DNA of 64,000 nt from Gracilibacillus ureilyticus. Lineage in GTDB: Bacteria > Bacillota > Bacilli > Bacillales > Amphibacillaceae. The stretch lies in assembly GCF_900111195.1 (NCBI RefSeq), contig NZ_FOGL01000011.1, positions 16,529 through 80,528 of the forward strand, written 5' to 3'. Numbering within the stretch: position 1 is the first letter of the stretch; each line of letters opens with the position of its first letter. Shown one piece after another: positions 52,515 through 62,703 of this stretch. Position numbers and translations under genes: made by a program. Under the pieces are notes generated by a model, which had not been told where the DNA came from, did no database searches, and saw only the letters and a list, made by a program, of their open reading frames with translations.

Positions 52515-54692
52515 TTGGAACAATATAAACAATGGCTGAATAAAGGCATCCAGTGGATTAAACGTTTTAAATGGATTGTCATTATTATCTGTTCCATGTT
52601 TTTTTTAGCAATCGCAGGTTACTTATTCATCATTTTTGGCGGCCGTTTTGTCTTTGACGAGAAATCAGTCATCCTGCCGACAGCCTCCACCGTAGTAGCA
52701 GAAGACGGGACTGTGCTTGGTAAGTTATATACAGAAAATCGGGATTATGTGACGATTGAGCAAATTCCGGACCATGTGGAGGATGCATTCCTCGCACTGG
52801 AAGATCAGCGTTTTTACGACCATGCTGGTATATCCTTCCCTTCTGTAGCAAGGGCTGTTTACCGTGATATCCTGGCAATGGCCAAAGTAGAGGGTGGCAG
52901 TACCATCACCCAGCAACTCGCGAAAAACCTTTTCTTAGTTAATGATAAAACATGGATGCGAAAAACGAAAGAAATAATGGCATCTGTTTATTTAGAGAGA
53001 AATTACAGCAAGAAGGATATTTTAGAACTTTACTTAAATGAAGTGTATTTTGCTCATGGAATATACGGCGTAGGAACAGCAGCAACTTATTTCTTTGACA
53101 AAAATATAGAAGATTTAACAGTTGAAGAAGGTGCATTGCTCGCTGCAATGGTGAAAGCACCAAATACTTACTCCCCATATATAGATACTGAAAAAGCAAA
53201 ACAGAGGCGGGATTTAGCATTACAGCAAATGGTTGAATTCGGATCAATCTCTACAGAAGAAATGTTAAGCCTGCAGGCAAAAACTATCAATGTGCAGTCA
53301 CAGGAAGAAAGAAGTGATCCATGGCTTGACGATTACTTTGCCCACGTATTAGAGGAAATAGAAACCGTTTATGGATTATCAAGGGATGCTTTAAAACGCG
53401 GTGGATATACTGTAGAAGTATATATGGATCCGATGATGCAGAAATTAGCATATGAAAGCATGCAGCAGGATCAGTACTTTCCATCTGCTAGCGGGGAAGC
53501 AGAGGGTTCATTTGTTTTAATGGAGCAGGATACCGGATACTTAAGAGCATTAATTGCAGGCAGACAGTTTGAACTGAACAATGTCAATCACCTTCATGTC
53601 CCTAAGCAGCCGGGATCTCTTATGAAGCCAATAGCTGTCTATGGACCTGCTATGGAATTACAAGCATTCCAGCCATATGACTTTTTGTCTGATCAGGATA
53701 TTGACTATAATGGCTACAGGGTGAACAATGCAGATGGAGTCTTCTCAGGAGAGACTACGATGTATGAAGCTATTGTGAAGTCCAAAAATGCACCAGCTGT
53801 ATGGACTTTAAATGAAGTAGGAATACCTTACAGTAAGTCAATGTTAGAGAAAATGAATATTATATTAGAGGATAATGGTCTGGCAATCGCATTAGGAGGA
53901 CTGGAATATGGGCTTACTCCAATACAAGTAACGGAAGCTTACCGAACTTTTATTCATAATGGGGAATGGGTGGAATCACGAAGTATTCAATCTATTACGG
54001 ATAGACATGGAGAAAAAGTGCCCAGTGTGAAATCCAAAACAAATCAAGTGTTTCGTCCACAGGTGGCATGGGATATGCTAAGAATGCTTGAAGCAACTGT
54101 TGACAATGGTACAGCACAGGCAGGGGAATATCCCGGTGCACTGGCGGGAAAAACAGGGTCAACTGAGCACCCGTTAGTTGCCGGTGGGATAAAAGATGCC
54201 TGGTTTGCCGGATTTACACCGGAATATGTGACAGCAGCTTGGATCGGCTTTTCAGAAGTATCTGAGCAGAATTACTTATCAACGGGCAGTGAGGCACCAA
54301 CTAAATTAACGAAAGCCATTTTATCTGAGATTGATAAACAAAAGCAGTTAGAAGAGAATTTTCAGATACCGGAGGATATAACTGATCTAGAAAATCCAAT
54401 TGAGCTGCCAACCATTACGGATGTTAGCGGCACATTTAAACTTGGCGGATTTTCTATTTTCCGGGGGAAACTGTCATGGACAGCAGCTGAGGATAAACGG
54501 GTGATTTACCGTATTTACCGGCAGCTGGAGGGTGAAGATTTATTGATAGGTGAGGTAGAAGGTAAAGGACAATTCACCATAGATCAAACTAATGTGTTCA
54601 ACAGCGGCAAATACTATGTGGTGCCATATAACAGGCTGACAGATAAAGAAGGAGAACGTTCGAATATCACCTCTTTATCGTTTGACTTTTAA
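52515..54692 (+). CDS. pbpF: class A penicillin-binding protein, PbpF-like
   Basis: This 725-residue bifunctional peptidoglycan synthase has a cytoplasmic tail and one TM (about 17-44). The transglycosylase domain contains the Glu motif EDQRFYDHAG (about 96) and GGSTITQQLAKNLF (about 127). The transpeptidase domain has S368LMK371, S423KN and K546TG. B. subtilis PbpF acts in the vegetative cell and forespore. The TTG at 52515, 9 bp after AAAGGTG, is preferred to GTG 52503. It is divergent from hmoB and upstream of hemE. Confidence 0.93.
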   Translation: MEQYKQWLNKGIQWIKRFKWIVIIICSMFFLAIAGYLFIIFGGRFVFDEKSVILPTASTVVAEDGTVLGKLYTENRDYVTIEQIPDHVEDAFLALEDQRFYDHAGISFPSVARAVYRDILAMAKVEGGSTITQQLAKNLFLVNDKTWMRKTKEIMASVYLERNYSKKDILELYLNEVYFAHGIYGVGTAATYFFDKNIEDLTVEEGALLAAMVKAPNTYSPYIDTEKAKQRRDLALQQMVEFGSISTEEMLSLQAKTINVQSQEERSDPWLDDYFAHVLEEIETVYGLSRDALKRGGYTVEVYMDPMMQKLAYESMQQDQYFPSASGEAEGSFVLMEQDTGYLRALIAGRQFELNNVNHLHVPKQPGSLMKPIAVYGPAMELQAFQPYDFLSDQDIDYNGYRVNNADGVFSGETTMYEAIVKSKNAPAVWTLNEVGIPYSKSMLEKMNIILEDNGLAIALGGLEYGLTPIQVTEAYRTFIHNGEWVESRSIQSITDRHGEKVPSVKSKTNQVFRPQVAWDMLRMLEATVDNGTAQAGEYPGALAGKTGSTEHPLVAGGIKDAWFAGFTPEYVTAAWIGFSEVSEQNYLSTGSEAPTKLTKAILSEIDKQKQLEENFQIPEDITDLENPIELPTITDVSGTFKLGGFSIFRGKLSWTAAEDKRVIYRIYRQLEGEDLLIGEVEGKGQFTIDQTNVFNSGKYYVVPYNRLTDKEGERSNITSLSFDF

Positions 54693-54819
54693 AAAGAATT
54701 TAATTAAAATTGTTTTTTAGTTATAATAATTACAATTTAGTGAACATTGTTTTAAAAAACTATACAGAAACCGCTAAACATTCTATAGTAGAGTGGAATG
54801 GACAAAAAGGGTGAAAATA

Positions 54820-55851
54820 ATGAAAAAATTAAATGATACGATTTTAAAAGCATTTAGAGGAGAAGAAACGGATTATACACCAGTATGGTACATGCGCCAG
54901 GCTGGACGGTCACAAAAAGAGTATCGGGAATTAAAAAAGAAATACTCTTTATTTGAAATTACTCATCAGCCGGAACTTTGTGCATATGTAACGAGATTAC
55001 CTGTTGAAATGTATAATGTCGATGCAGCGGTTCTGTATAAAGACATTATGTCACCTCTTCCGGCAATAGGTGTGGATGTAGAGATTAAATCAGGAATCGG
55101 ACCTGTAATTGATAATCCGATTACTTCACTAAAAGATGTCGAGAAATTAGGATCAATTGACCCGGAGAGCGATGTACCTTATGTACTGGAAACAATCCGC
55201 ATACTTACTCAGGAACAGTTAAGTGTGCCGCTGATCGGTTTCAGTGGGGCACCTTTCACACTGGCTAGCTATATGATTGAGGGCGGTCCATCAAAGAACT
55301 ATCATAAAACAAAAGCATTGATGTACAGTGATTCAAAAGCATGGTTTGCCTTAATGGAGAAATTAGCTGATATGACGATTACGTATGTTGAGGCACAAGT
55401 AAAAGCAGGAGCACAGGCAATTCAGATCTTTGACTCATGGGTTGGTGCATTAAATGTTGCTGATTATCGTTATTATATAAAGCCAGTTATGGAGCGGATT
55501 TTCTTTGAATTAAGGAAAAATAATGTACCGCTAATCATTTTCGGGGTGGGAGCGAGTCATTTAATCAGAGAATGGAATGATCTTCCTGTTGATGTAATCG
55601 GGTTGGACTGGCGTATGTCAATTAGCGAGGCTAGACAGTTAGATGTAACAAAGGCACTCCAGGGGAACCTTGATCCAGCATTTTTATTATCGGATTGGAG
55701 CATCGTAGAAGAGAAAACAAAACAAATCATTGATGAAGGAAAGCAGCATCCAAGTCATATTTTTAACCTTGGACATGGTGTTACACCGGAAATCAGTCCA
55801 GACAGGCTGAAGAAATTAACAGAATTTGTTCACAGTTATTCGGGACGATAA
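54820..55851 (+). CDS. hemE: uroporphyrinogen decarboxylase
   Basis: A 343-residue cytosolic enzyme making coproporphyrinogen [19 protein letters not shown] and [17 protein letters not shown] are the two family signatures, and the C-terminal NLGHGVTPE is intact. ATG 54820 follows AAAGGGTG; the frame is open to 54793. First of hemE-hemH-hemY. Confidence 0.97.
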   Translation: MKKLNDTILKAFRGEETDYTPVWYMRQAGRSQKEYRELKKKYSLFEITHQPELCAYVTRLPVEMYNVDAAVLYKDIMSPLPAIGVDVEIKSGIGPVIDNPITSLKDVEKLGSIDPESDVPYVLETIRILTQEQLSVPLIGFSGAPFTLASYMIEGGPSKNYHKTKALMYSDSKAWFALMEKLADMTITYVEAQVKAGAQAIQIFDSWVGALNVADYRYYIKPVMERIFFELRKNNVPLIIFGVGASHLIREWNDLPVDVIGLDWRMSISEARQLDVTKALQGNLDPAFLLSDWSIVEEKTKQIIDEGKQHPSHIFNLGHGVTPEISPDRLKKLTEFVHSYSGR

Positions 55852-55872
55852 GAGAGAAAGGATGTCTAACAA

Positions 55873-56814
55873 ATGGCAAAGAAAAAAGTAGGATTGCTAG
55901 TTATGGCTTACGGGACGCCATATGAAGAAGCAGATATTGAACGTTATTACACACACATCCGACATGGCCGCAAGCCATCTCAGGAAATGCTGGATGATCT
56001 GACAGAGAGGTACCGTGCGATTGGCGGAATCTCTCCACTTGCCAGAATTACGAAAGAACAAGCACATGCGCTGGAAAATCGTTTAAATGAAAGACAGGAC
56101 GAAGTGGAATTTGTTCATTATTTAGGATTAAAACACATTGAACCATTTGTAGAGGATGCAGTGAAGCAAATGGCAGATGACGGGATTAAAGAAGCGATCT
56201 CGATCGTACTCGCTCCGCATTACTCTACATTTAGTGTGAAATCATATAATGGACGTGCCAAAGAAGAGGCAGAAAAGTATGGTTTAACCATTCAATCTGT
56301 GGAAAGCTGGTATGATGCTGAGGGTTTTATCGACTACTGGAAAGAAGCTGTCTTGGGCGAGTTTAACAAAATGAACGAAGCAGAAAAAGAAAAAGCAGTT
56401 CTGATTGTTTCTGCCCACAGCTTGCCAGAGAAAATTTTACAGAATGGAGATCCTTATCCGGAACAGTTGAAAAAAACAGCAGACCTGATTCAGGAAAGAG
56501 CAGGTATCCGTAATGTGGAAATAGGCTGGCAAAGTGAAGGGAACACGCCTGATCCATGGTTAGGACCAGATGTGCAGGATTTAACACGTGACCTTTTTGA
56601 ACATAAAGGGTATCGTTCCTTTGTATACGCACCTGTAGGTTTTGTTGCAGATCATTTAGAAGTGCTTTACGATAATGATTATGAGTGTAAAGTAGTCTGT
56701 GATGATATTGGAGCAGATTATTATCGACCTGAGATGCCAAATGTTCATCCAAAGTTTATTGACACATTAGCAACGGTTGTTCTGGAAAAACTCCAAAGTA
56801 CTGATCAATCATGA
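55873..56814 (+). CDS. hemH: coproporphyrin ferrochelatase (HemH/CpfC)
   Basis: A 313-residue soluble ferrochelatase. [11 protein letters not shown] at the N-terminus, [23 protein letters not shown] (metal-site His) and [15 protein letters not shown] (Glu) match the Firmicute enzymes that insert iron into coproporphyrin III. 21 bp after hemE; overlaps hemY by 4 bp. Confidence 0.96.
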   Translation: MAKKKVGLLVMAYGTPYEEADIERYYTHIRHGRKPSQEMLDDLTERYRAIGGISPLARITKEQAHALENRLNERQDEVEFVHYLGLKHIEPFVEDAVKQMADDGIKEAISIVLAPHYSTFSVKSYNGRAKEEAEKYGLTIQSVESWYDAEGFIDYWKEAVLGEFNKMNEAEKEKAVLIVSAHSLPEKILQNGDPYPEQLKKTADLIQERAGIRNVEIGWQSEGNTPDPWLGPDVQDLTRDLFEHKGYRSFVYAPVGFVADHLEVLYDNDYECKVVCDDIGADYYRPEMPNVHPKFIDTLATVVLEKLQSTDQS

Positions 56815-58208
56815 AAAGAATAACAATTATAGGTGGCGGTATTTCTGGGCTTACTGCTGCCTATTATTTAAATAAACAGATAAAAGAACAGAACTTACCC
56901 TATCAGATCACTTTACTGGAAGCTGGTGAGCGCTTAGGCGGCAAAATTAAAACCGAACGCAGAGAAGGATTTACGATCGAGAGAGGACCTGATTCATTTC
57001 TGATAAGGAAGCAATCAGCGGAAAGGCTGGCTCGTGAAGTAGGTCTGGGTGATCAATTAGTAATGAATGGAACAGGGAAATCTTATATCCTCGTTGACGG
57101 AAAGTTACATAGCATGCCACAAGGCTCATTTATGGGAATACCGACACAGGTAAAGCCATTTCTGTTTTCAGATCTATTTAGTTTGTCAGGTAAAATCAGA
57201 GCAGGATTTGATCTGCTTTTACCTAAAGGCGAACCGAAGAAGGATCAATCATTAGGGAAGTTTTTCAGGAGAAGGTTCGGTGACGAACTTGTAGAAAATT
57301 TAATCGAACCACTGCTTTCGGGGATTTATGCGGGTAATATTGATGATTTGAGTTTGATGGCGACATTCCCCAATTTCTATCAACTAGAGCAACATCATCG
57401 CAGCCTAGTCAAAGGCTTACAGAAAACAATGCCAAAACCTAAGACTGGTCCAGGTAAAAAAAGAAGTATGTTTTACAGCTTAAAGGATGGTTTACAGTCA
57501 CTCGTGGAAGCGATAGAAGCGAATCTGGATGCTGAAATCGTCCGGAAAGATACGGCGGTTAATCATATTAAGAAAGGGCCTAAACAATATACATTAACAT
57601 TATCAGATGGTTCAGTCATCCAGTCTGATGCTGTAATGATAGCAACACCATTCAATACTATGAAAAAAATGCTGGCAGATTATGATTTTGTTACAAGCAT
57701 AAAGGATATGAAAGCAACGTCTGTAGCGAATGTTGCCTTAGCTTTTGACCAATCTGCTATTAAAGAAGATATTGATGGTACCGGCTTTGTAGTTTCTCGT
57801 AACAGTGATTACCGGATTACCGCATGTACATGGACACACAAAAAATGGCCTGAAACTGCAGCACCTGAAGGAATGGCTTTGCTCCGCTGTTATGTCGGCA
57901 GGCCTGGAGATGAAGATGTTGTGGAATTATCTGATGAGGCTTTAGAGAAAATTGTATTAGCTGATTTAAATAAAATTATGAAAATTGAAGGTAAACCACA
58001 TTTCTCAATTGTATCCAGGTGGAAGAATGCGATGCCACAATACAGTGTTGGCCATAAAGAAAAGATTGACCAATTAGAGAAAGACATAGCGGAAAACCTG
58101 CCCGGTTTATTTGTAGCAGGCAGCTCGTTCAGAGGAATAGGGATACCTGACTGTATTGATCAGGGAGAAGCAGCAGTTGAACGAATACTAGCTTATTTAG
58201 AAAATTGA
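56811..58208 (+). CDS. hemY: coproporphyrinogen III oxidase (HemY/CgoX)
   Basis: A 465-residue FAD enzyme of the protoporphyrinogen oxidase fold, acting on coproporphyrinogen in Gram-positives. FAD motif [22 protein letters not shown], and the C-terminal [20 protein letters not shown] are clear. ATGA overlap with hemH. Confidence 0.96.
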   Translation: MKRITIIGGGISGLTAAYYLNKQIKEQNLPYQITLLEAGERLGGKIKTERREGFTIERGPDSFLIRKQSAERLAREVGLGDQLVMNGTGKSYILVDGKLHSMPQGSFMGIPTQVKPFLFSDLFSLSGKIRAGFDLLLPKGEPKKDQSLGKFFRRRFGDELVENLIEPLLSGIYAGNIDDLSLMATFPNFYQLEQHHRSLVKGLQKTMPKPKTGPGKKRSMFYSLKDGLQSLVEAIEANLDAEIVRKDTAVNHIKKGPKQYTLTLSDGSVIQSDAVMIATPFNTMKKMLADYDFVTSIKDMKATSVANVALAFDQSAIKEDIDGTGFVVSRNSDYRITACTWTHKKWPETAAPEGMALLRCYVGRPGDEDVVELSDEALEKIVLADLNKIMKIEGKPHFSIVSRWKNAMPQYSVGHKEKIDQLEKDIAENLPGLFVAGSSFRGIGIPDCIDQGEAAVERILAYLEN

Positions 58209-58299
58209 ACAAGAATAGAGTAACCTGGAGTTATTAAATCCGTAAAGCTGACGCTGCGTGTGACTGCATGTTGCTCTCCAATTTTTATAAAGAATTGTA

Positions 58300-58530
58300 A
58301 ACATATTAAAATTCTCATGAAAAATTATTATTCATGAGAATTTTTCATTCATAAGACCTAAAGGTAATATTGGCAGCTTTTTTCAATTATCAGGGGCACT
58401 AAAGCGGAGGCTGGTCATGAAGACTCCTGGGGGGACAGCGAGATTTGAAGATCCTCATTGCAAAGTGGGCGGTCGGAGCAGCGGTATAGCCCCCACCACA
58501 TAATACCCATTATATGTTTGGTTCAGTTCA
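58300..58530 (+). repeat. decayed third copy of the palindromic repeat
   Basis: In the gap 58209-58560, a hairpin (58308-58346) analogous to the central spacer hairpin is followed by AAAGCGGAGGCTGGTCATGA, ACAGCGAGATTTGAAGATCC and GGTCGGAGCAGCGGTATAGC. These match the right arm of copies 1 and 2, with the AAGTTAGCTGAAG part deleted. No left arm is visible. Confidence 0.7.
58308..58346 (+). terminator. probable terminator of hemEHY
   Basis: A 14-bp perfect stem (58308-58321 with 58331-58344) followed by T; 100 bp after hemY and shared with the repeat remnant. Confidence 0.7.
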
Positions 58531-58546
58531 CATGTTTAAGGACCAT

Positions 58547-58572
58547 AAAAAAAGCAGCTACTAATTAGCTGC
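58547..58572 (-). terminator. minus-strand terminator of the small ORF at 58561
   Basis: On the minus strand GCAGCTA pairs with TAGCTGC (58566-58572 with 58554-58560), followed by T7. Confidence 0.8.
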
Positions 58573-58761
58573 AGGTGTCTTGTCTTTTCCATATATCCGA
58601 TTAATTGGATGGGAATGTTCATCATCCTTATTCAGCAGGATAAGTAGGATGAAAGGAACGAAAGATATAGGGTAAAAGACTTCAAATAGGTTAAATGGCG
58701 GGATAATTGTAATCAACACGTTAGGGAATCGTGTTCTTCTATTACAATATCTTATCCGCAC
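58561..58761 (-). CDS. possible small membrane protein
   Basis: Up to 66 residues from GTG 58761 (or GTG 58719), with a hydrophobic stretch (VFYPISFVPFILLILLN) and a charged end (KDDEHSHP). No clear RBS is seen. Support comes from a strong terminator overlapping the stop codon on this strand and a plausible promoter (TTGATT-N17-TACAAT) near 58786-58814. Confidence 0.4.
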   Translation of the reverse strand: MRIRYCNRRTRFPNVLITIIPPFNLFEVFYPISFVPFILLILLNKDDEHSHPINRIYGKDKTPAAN

Positions 58762-58826
58762 TAATCACACTTATAAAAGCGTGTCTTATTTATATTGTAT
58801 TATAACAAAATAAAAAAATCAACACT

Positions 58827-58840
58827 TTGTATTAGTACAA
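58827..58840. promoter_or_regulatory. palindrome TTGTA-N4-TACAA
   Basis: TTGTATTAGTACAA has perfect 5-bp arms, in the divergent gap between the small minus ORF and lplJ. Confidence 0.35.
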
Positions 58841-58850
58841 TTTCAAAAAA

Positions 58851-58879
58851 TTGTTTTATTCGATTAATTCTTTTATACT
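58851..58879 (+). promoter_or_regulatory. sigma-A promoter of lplJ
   Basis: TTGTTT (58851-58856), 17 bp, TATACT (58874-58879), 39 bp before the GTG start. Confidence 0.65.
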
Positions 58880-58880
58880 A

Positions 58881-58899
58881 ATTGATAATAGTAATCAAT
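58881..58899. promoter_or_regulatory. candidate operator over the lplJ start site
   Basis: ATTGATAATAGTAATCAAT is a 19-bp inverted repeat beginning one base after the -10 box, so it covers the predicted transcription start. The regulator is unknown. Confidence 0.5.
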
Positions 58900-58918
58900 A
58901 TAAAAGGGGTGCGTCATA

Positions 58919-59914
58919 GTGAAATTTATTGACAATAAAGGGATAACAGATCCTCATATTAATCTTGCAATCGAGGAGTATGTGTTAAAACAGTTTGGAG
59001 AAACAGATTCCTATCTGTTATTTTACATAAACGAACCATCGATAATTATTGGGAAGAACCAAAATACGATTGAAGAAATTAACACAGACTATGTTGAATC
59101 GAATGGTATTCATGTCGTTCGCAGACTTTCAGGTGGAGGAGCAGTATATCATGATCAGGGCAACCTGAACTTCAGTTTTATTACCAAAGACGATGGGGAC
59201 AGCTTCCACAATTTCGCAAAATTTACTGAACCTGTTGTGGAAGCATTGCGGACGTTAGGTGTACCTGCTGAATTAAAAGGCCGAAATGACCTTGTCGCAG
59301 ACGGACGGAAAATATCCGGGAATGCTCAGTTTACGACAAGAGGGCGAATGTTCAGTCACGGGACATTAATGTATGATTCCGAAATTGAGCATGTAGTAAA
59401 ATCTTTAAATGTAAAAACAGAAAAAATTCAGTCTAAAGGTATTAAATCGATACGCAGCCGTGTAACCAATATTGCAGAATTTATGGAAAATAAATTATCA
59501 ATGGAGGATTTCAAAGCACATATTCTGCGTCATATATTTGATGTGGAGAAGGTAGAGGATGTTCCACAGTATGTACTGACAGAAGAAGACTGGGATAATA
59601 TCCGTCAACTATCTGAAGAACGTTACCAGAGATGGGATTGGAATTATGGGAAATCACCGAAATTTAATATTCAGCACTCACACAAGTTTGAAGGTGGATT
59701 GGTTGATGTGCGATTAGACGTCAACAAAGGAATGATTGATCAATGTAAGATTTACGGAGATTTCTTCGGAATTGGGGATGTGGCAGAGTTGGAAGAAAAG
59801 TTGACTGGAATTCGTTATGAGCGTCAGGCGATAGACCAGGCGCTTCAAGACATCGATGTCTCGCATTACCTTGGGAAAATTACCAAAGAAGATCTTGTAG
59901 GGCTTATATATTAA
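58919..59914 (+). CDS. lplJ: lipoate-protein ligase LplJ
   Basis: A 331-residue enzyme attaching free lipoate to E2 and GcvH-type proteins. RRLSGGGAVYHDQGNLNFS, the lysine in RKISGNAQF and the C-terminal accessory domain are those of LplA/LplJ. Its start is GTG behind AAAGGGG. A monocistronic unit with a promoter-overlapping palindrome. Confidence 0.94.
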   Translation: MKFIDNKGITDPHINLAIEEYVLKQFGETDSYLLFYINEPSIIIGKNQNTIEEINTDYVESNGIHVVRRLSGGGAVYHDQGNLNFSFITKDDGDSFHNFAKFTEPVVEALRTLGVPAELKGRNDLVADGRKISGNAQFTTRGRMFSHGTLMYDSEIEHVVKSLNVKTEKIQSKGIKSIRSRVTNIAEFMENKLSMEDFKAHILRHIFDVEKVEDVPQYVLTEEDWDNIRQLSEERYQRWDWNYGKSPKFNIQHSHKFEGGLVDVRLDVNKGMIDQCKIYGDFFGIGDVAELEEKLTGIRYERQAIDQALQDIDVSHYLGKITKEDLVGLIY

Positions 59915-59923
59915 TAACAGAGA

Positions 59924-59960
59924 AAAGACTGTCCCCGCTATGGCGACAGTCTTTGTTTTT
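59924..59960 (+). terminator. terminator of lplJ
   Basis: AAAGACTGTC (59924-59933) and GACAGTCTTT (59945-59954), then GTTTTT. Confidence 0.87.
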
Positions 59961-60065
59961 ATCCGAAAGTAAGTGGTTATCCATGATTCATTTGGCAAAA
60001 CTAGTAATAACTAATATGTATGTAGATATAATCATAATAGAAACGCTGTGAAAAAGGAGCCGGGA

Positions 60066-61223
60066 ATGAAAAAACTGTTAACTATCTATTTCGTCTATAC
60101 GGTAGGGCTGTTTCTCTATTTTTATTATTTCTATCCACTGGAATCATTAAGTGGTTCCCGCTATGGTGCATTATCGCATGCGGCTTTTTTCGCGATGTTG
60201 CCGATTCAGGTCATAATTATATACATACTGCTGATAAAGAGAAATGCCAGTATCCATGTAGGTAAGAATAATTCCAGGCTGCTCTCCAGTTTAGTATTTA
60301 CTGGAATGCTTATAGGACTGGAGTTTATTGCACGTCTTCCATTCCAGGCATTTTGGCATGCTCTTTCAATAAGTGAAGGAACACGCACACAAGGATTTCT
60401 ATCATGGTTTCTGGAACTGATATTATCAACTGGATTATATTTTTTAATCATCTTTTTTCTGCTTTATTTCAGCTTGCTCTTTATGGAAAAATGGCCGCGA
60501 AGATGGGGAATCATATTATGGCTGGCTATTTTACCTTTTGCTATTTTTATTGTTTTCATTCAGCCGGTTTGGATTGATCCGCTTTTTGATGATTTTCATC
60601 AGTTGAAGTCTGGCAAACTGCGGACAGAGATGGAACAGTTGACTGAAAGTGCAGGGTTATCTGATGTTGACATTCTTGTCGTCAATAAAAGTGAGAAGGT
60701 AACTACATATAATGCCTATGTAACAGGTATTTTTGGGCATGCAAGGATCGTCCTGTGGGACACTATGCTAAATGGAATGGAAGAGGCCGAAATCCTGTTT
60801 ATTACCGCTCATGAAGTAGCCCATTATTTATATAAGCATGTGTACATTGGGATGGGACTGTATCTGCTGCTTTCGTTAATTTTATTACTCTTATTACAAT
60901 GGCTGTCGATTAAATGGAAAGATGACCAAATCTATACAAGACTATTAAAACTGTTACTTACTGCTTCTATTATCTTAACAATTACTCAACCTGTAAGTTT
61001 ATTCGTATCCCGACAGATGGAGCGAACTGCCGATATCTTCGCAATGGACCAAACGGAAGATTTAACTCCGGCGTTGCATACCTATTATCTGCTTGCAGAA
61101 CAATCAAAAACAGACATTTCACCTGCACCATTGATTCGTTTGTTTCGTTCGTCTCATCCCTCTATCCGGGAAAGAATAGAAAAATTGAGAGAAATTATTG
61201 AAAATCGTGAAACAAATTCCTGA
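60066..61223 (+). CDS. M48-family membrane metalloprotease, YhfN-like
   Basis: A 385-residue CAAX-prenyl-protease/HtpX-type enzyme with multiple helices, zinc motif H249EVAH253 and a downstream Glu in ERTADIFAMD (about 321). Length, position near lplJ and comK, and architecture fit B. subtilis YhfN. ATG 60066 follows AAAGGAG; a GTG at 60048 precedes that site. Substrates unknown. Confidence 0.88.
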   Translation: MKKLLTIYFVYTVGLFLYFYYFYPLESLSGSRYGALSHAAFFAMLPIQVIIIYILLIKRNASIHVGKNNSRLLSSLVFTGMLIGLEFIARLPFQAFWHALSISEGTRTQGFLSWFLELILSTGLYFLIIFFLLYFSLLFMEKWPRRWGIILWLAILPFAIFIVFIQPVWIDPLFDDFHQLKSGKLRTEMEQLTESAGLSDVDILVVNKSEKVTTYNAYVTGIFGHARIVLWDTMLNGMEEAEILFITAHEVAHYLYKHVYIGMGLYLLLSLILLLLLQWLSIKWKDDQIYTRLLKLLLTASIILTITQPVSLFVSRQMERTADIFAMDQTEDLTPALHTYYLLAEQSKTDISPAPLIRLFRSSHPSIRERIEKLREIIENRETNS

Positions 61224-61258
61224 CCTTGTTCGTACTATCTAATAGAGGTGATTAGGAA

Positions 61259-62194
61259 ATGGACGAATTTTACCAGCAATTAATTGATGAACAGGAAAAG
61301 AAGCGGAAATTGAAACGCTATTTGGACGAGCGGACACAACTGGTTACACAGTTAGGGCAAGTGCGTTCAAGGGAACGTGAATTATTTCAAAAACTAGAGG
61401 CAGAGAAGGTTGATGTAGAAAAACTGGAAAGCTTTAGTATTGCTAATATCTTCTATACATTAACAGGAAGAAAAGACGAAAAGTTAGATCAGGAGAAGCA
61501 GGAATTGGTCAGTGCCCAGCTCCATTATGAGGAAGCGAAGTCTTCTGTAGAAGATCTGGAATCAGATGTGAAAGAACTGGACCGCCGTATCGCCGATTTA
61601 GGTGATCCTGAAGCTAAATATCATGAAATACTGGAGCAAAAATATGTACATCTTTTAGATTCGAATAATGAAAAAGGTGAGGAAGCACATCGTCTGTTAG
61701 AGAAAATTGGCATCATTAAAGATGAACAGACAGAAATCGAAGAAGCTTTAGATGCCGGGCATAAAGTGAATAGAGCCCTCTCTTCTGCAGGTGAATCACT
61801 CAAAAAAGCCCAAAATTGGGGAACAGTTGATATGTTTGGCGGTGGGCTTGTTTCTACCTCCTTAAAACATAGCCATATTGATGATGCAAAGCGGGCGACA
61901 CATGAGGCACAAAGATTACTGCGGAAATTTTCTCATGAACTATCCGATATTGGTAAATCCTTTAATGCGAATATTGAAATTTCCGGCGGATTAACATTTG
62001 CTGACTATTTCCTTGACGGTTTAGTGATGGATTGGTTTGTGCAGGATAAAATTAATCAATCTGCACGCGAAGTAGAATCCATGCTTCAGAAAGTTTCCCA
62101 GACTATACAGCAGTTGAAAAAGCTGAAGCAGGAAGTTGCCAGTACTGAAAAACAGGCAGAAAGACAATGGGAATCTATCATATTACAAGCTTGA
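61259..62194 (+). CDS. coiled-coil protein of unknown function
   Basis: A 311-residue, highly charged protein with long heptad-rich helices at both ends (about 1-130 and 265-305), interrupted by a Gly/Ser-rich segment (WGTVDMFGGGLVSTSLKHSH) and a short hydrophobic region (YFLDGLVMDWFV). No signal peptide. The RBS is GAGGTGATT. I cannot name a family. It follows the M48 protease by 35 bp and may be cotranscribed with it. Confidence 0.75.
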   Translation: MDEFYQQLIDEQEKKRKLKRYLDERTQLVTQLGQVRSRERELFQKLEAEKVDVEKLESFSIANIFYTLTGRKDEKLDQEKQELVSAQLHYEEAKSSVEDLESDVKELDRRIADLGDPEAKYHEILEQKYVHLLDSNNEKGEEAHRLLEKIGIIKDEQTEIEEALDAGHKVNRALSSAGESLKKAQNWGTVDMFGGGLVSTSLKHSHIDDAKRATHEAQRLLRKFSHELSDIGKSFNANIEISGGLTFADYFLDGLVMDWFVQDKINQSAREVESMLQKVSQTIQQLKKLKQEVASTEKQAERQWESIILQA

Positions 62195-62240
62195 AATAAT
62201 CATTAGGAGCTGTCTCTGTTTCAGGGAGCTTAGCGTAGTG

Positions 62241-62266
62241 AAAAACCACATTATTGTGGTTTTTTT
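62241..62266. terminator. bidirectional terminator, coiled-coil gene / 62251 gene
   Basis: AAAAACCACA and TGTGGTTTTT (62241-62250 and 62255-62264) with TTAT-type loop; the stop codon of the convergent gene lies inside. Confidence 0.8.
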
Positions 62267-62703
62267 CTTGTAATTAAATACTCTTCTCCTGTAATATAAA
62301 AATCTATTTCAGGTCGATCTGTAATGAGGTTTAGCTGCTCTAATTTAAAATAACTGACTTTCCGGTATGGATCATAGTCTATGATGGGAAGGTCCTTTTT
62401 AAGATCTACATACTGATCAACAGCCTTCTGAACTTTATCTACAGCAAGAGCGAGATGCTTATCTTCCTCTTCAAATATTTCATAGGTTTCTTTGGACATA
62501 TAGTAGTTCCTGTCAGGGAACGCCTTCAAAAAAGGTGTCAACAGCTCAAAATTAATGGTGGAGTCTTCGTTGATCAAAACCTTCAGCGGAACATTACTGG
62601 GCAGCGTTTTGCTGTATGCTCTGACAGCGTTTTTTACTTCTTCACTGGAAACAGCCCGGATTGGATAGCTGATATCTTTCTTCCGAAAAAATTTCTTCCA
62701 CAT
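62251..62703 (-). CDS. hypothetical protein, possibly DUF3939
   Basis: A 150-residue soluble protein with a basic N-terminus (MWKKFFRKKD) and an alpha/beta pattern. It reminds me of the YhfM/DUF3939 group found near yhfN and comK, but this is from context as much as sequence. ATG 62703 has AGTAGGTG; the frame is open to 62724. It is monocistronic. Confidence 0.6.
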   Translation of the reverse strand: MWKKFFRKKDISYPIRAVSSEEVKNAVRAYSKTLPSNVPLKVLINEDSTINFELLTPFLKAFPDRNYYMSKETYEIFEEEDKHLALAVDKVQKAVDQYVDLKKDLPIIDYDPYRKVSYFKLEQLNLITDRPEIDFYITGEEYLITRKKPQ

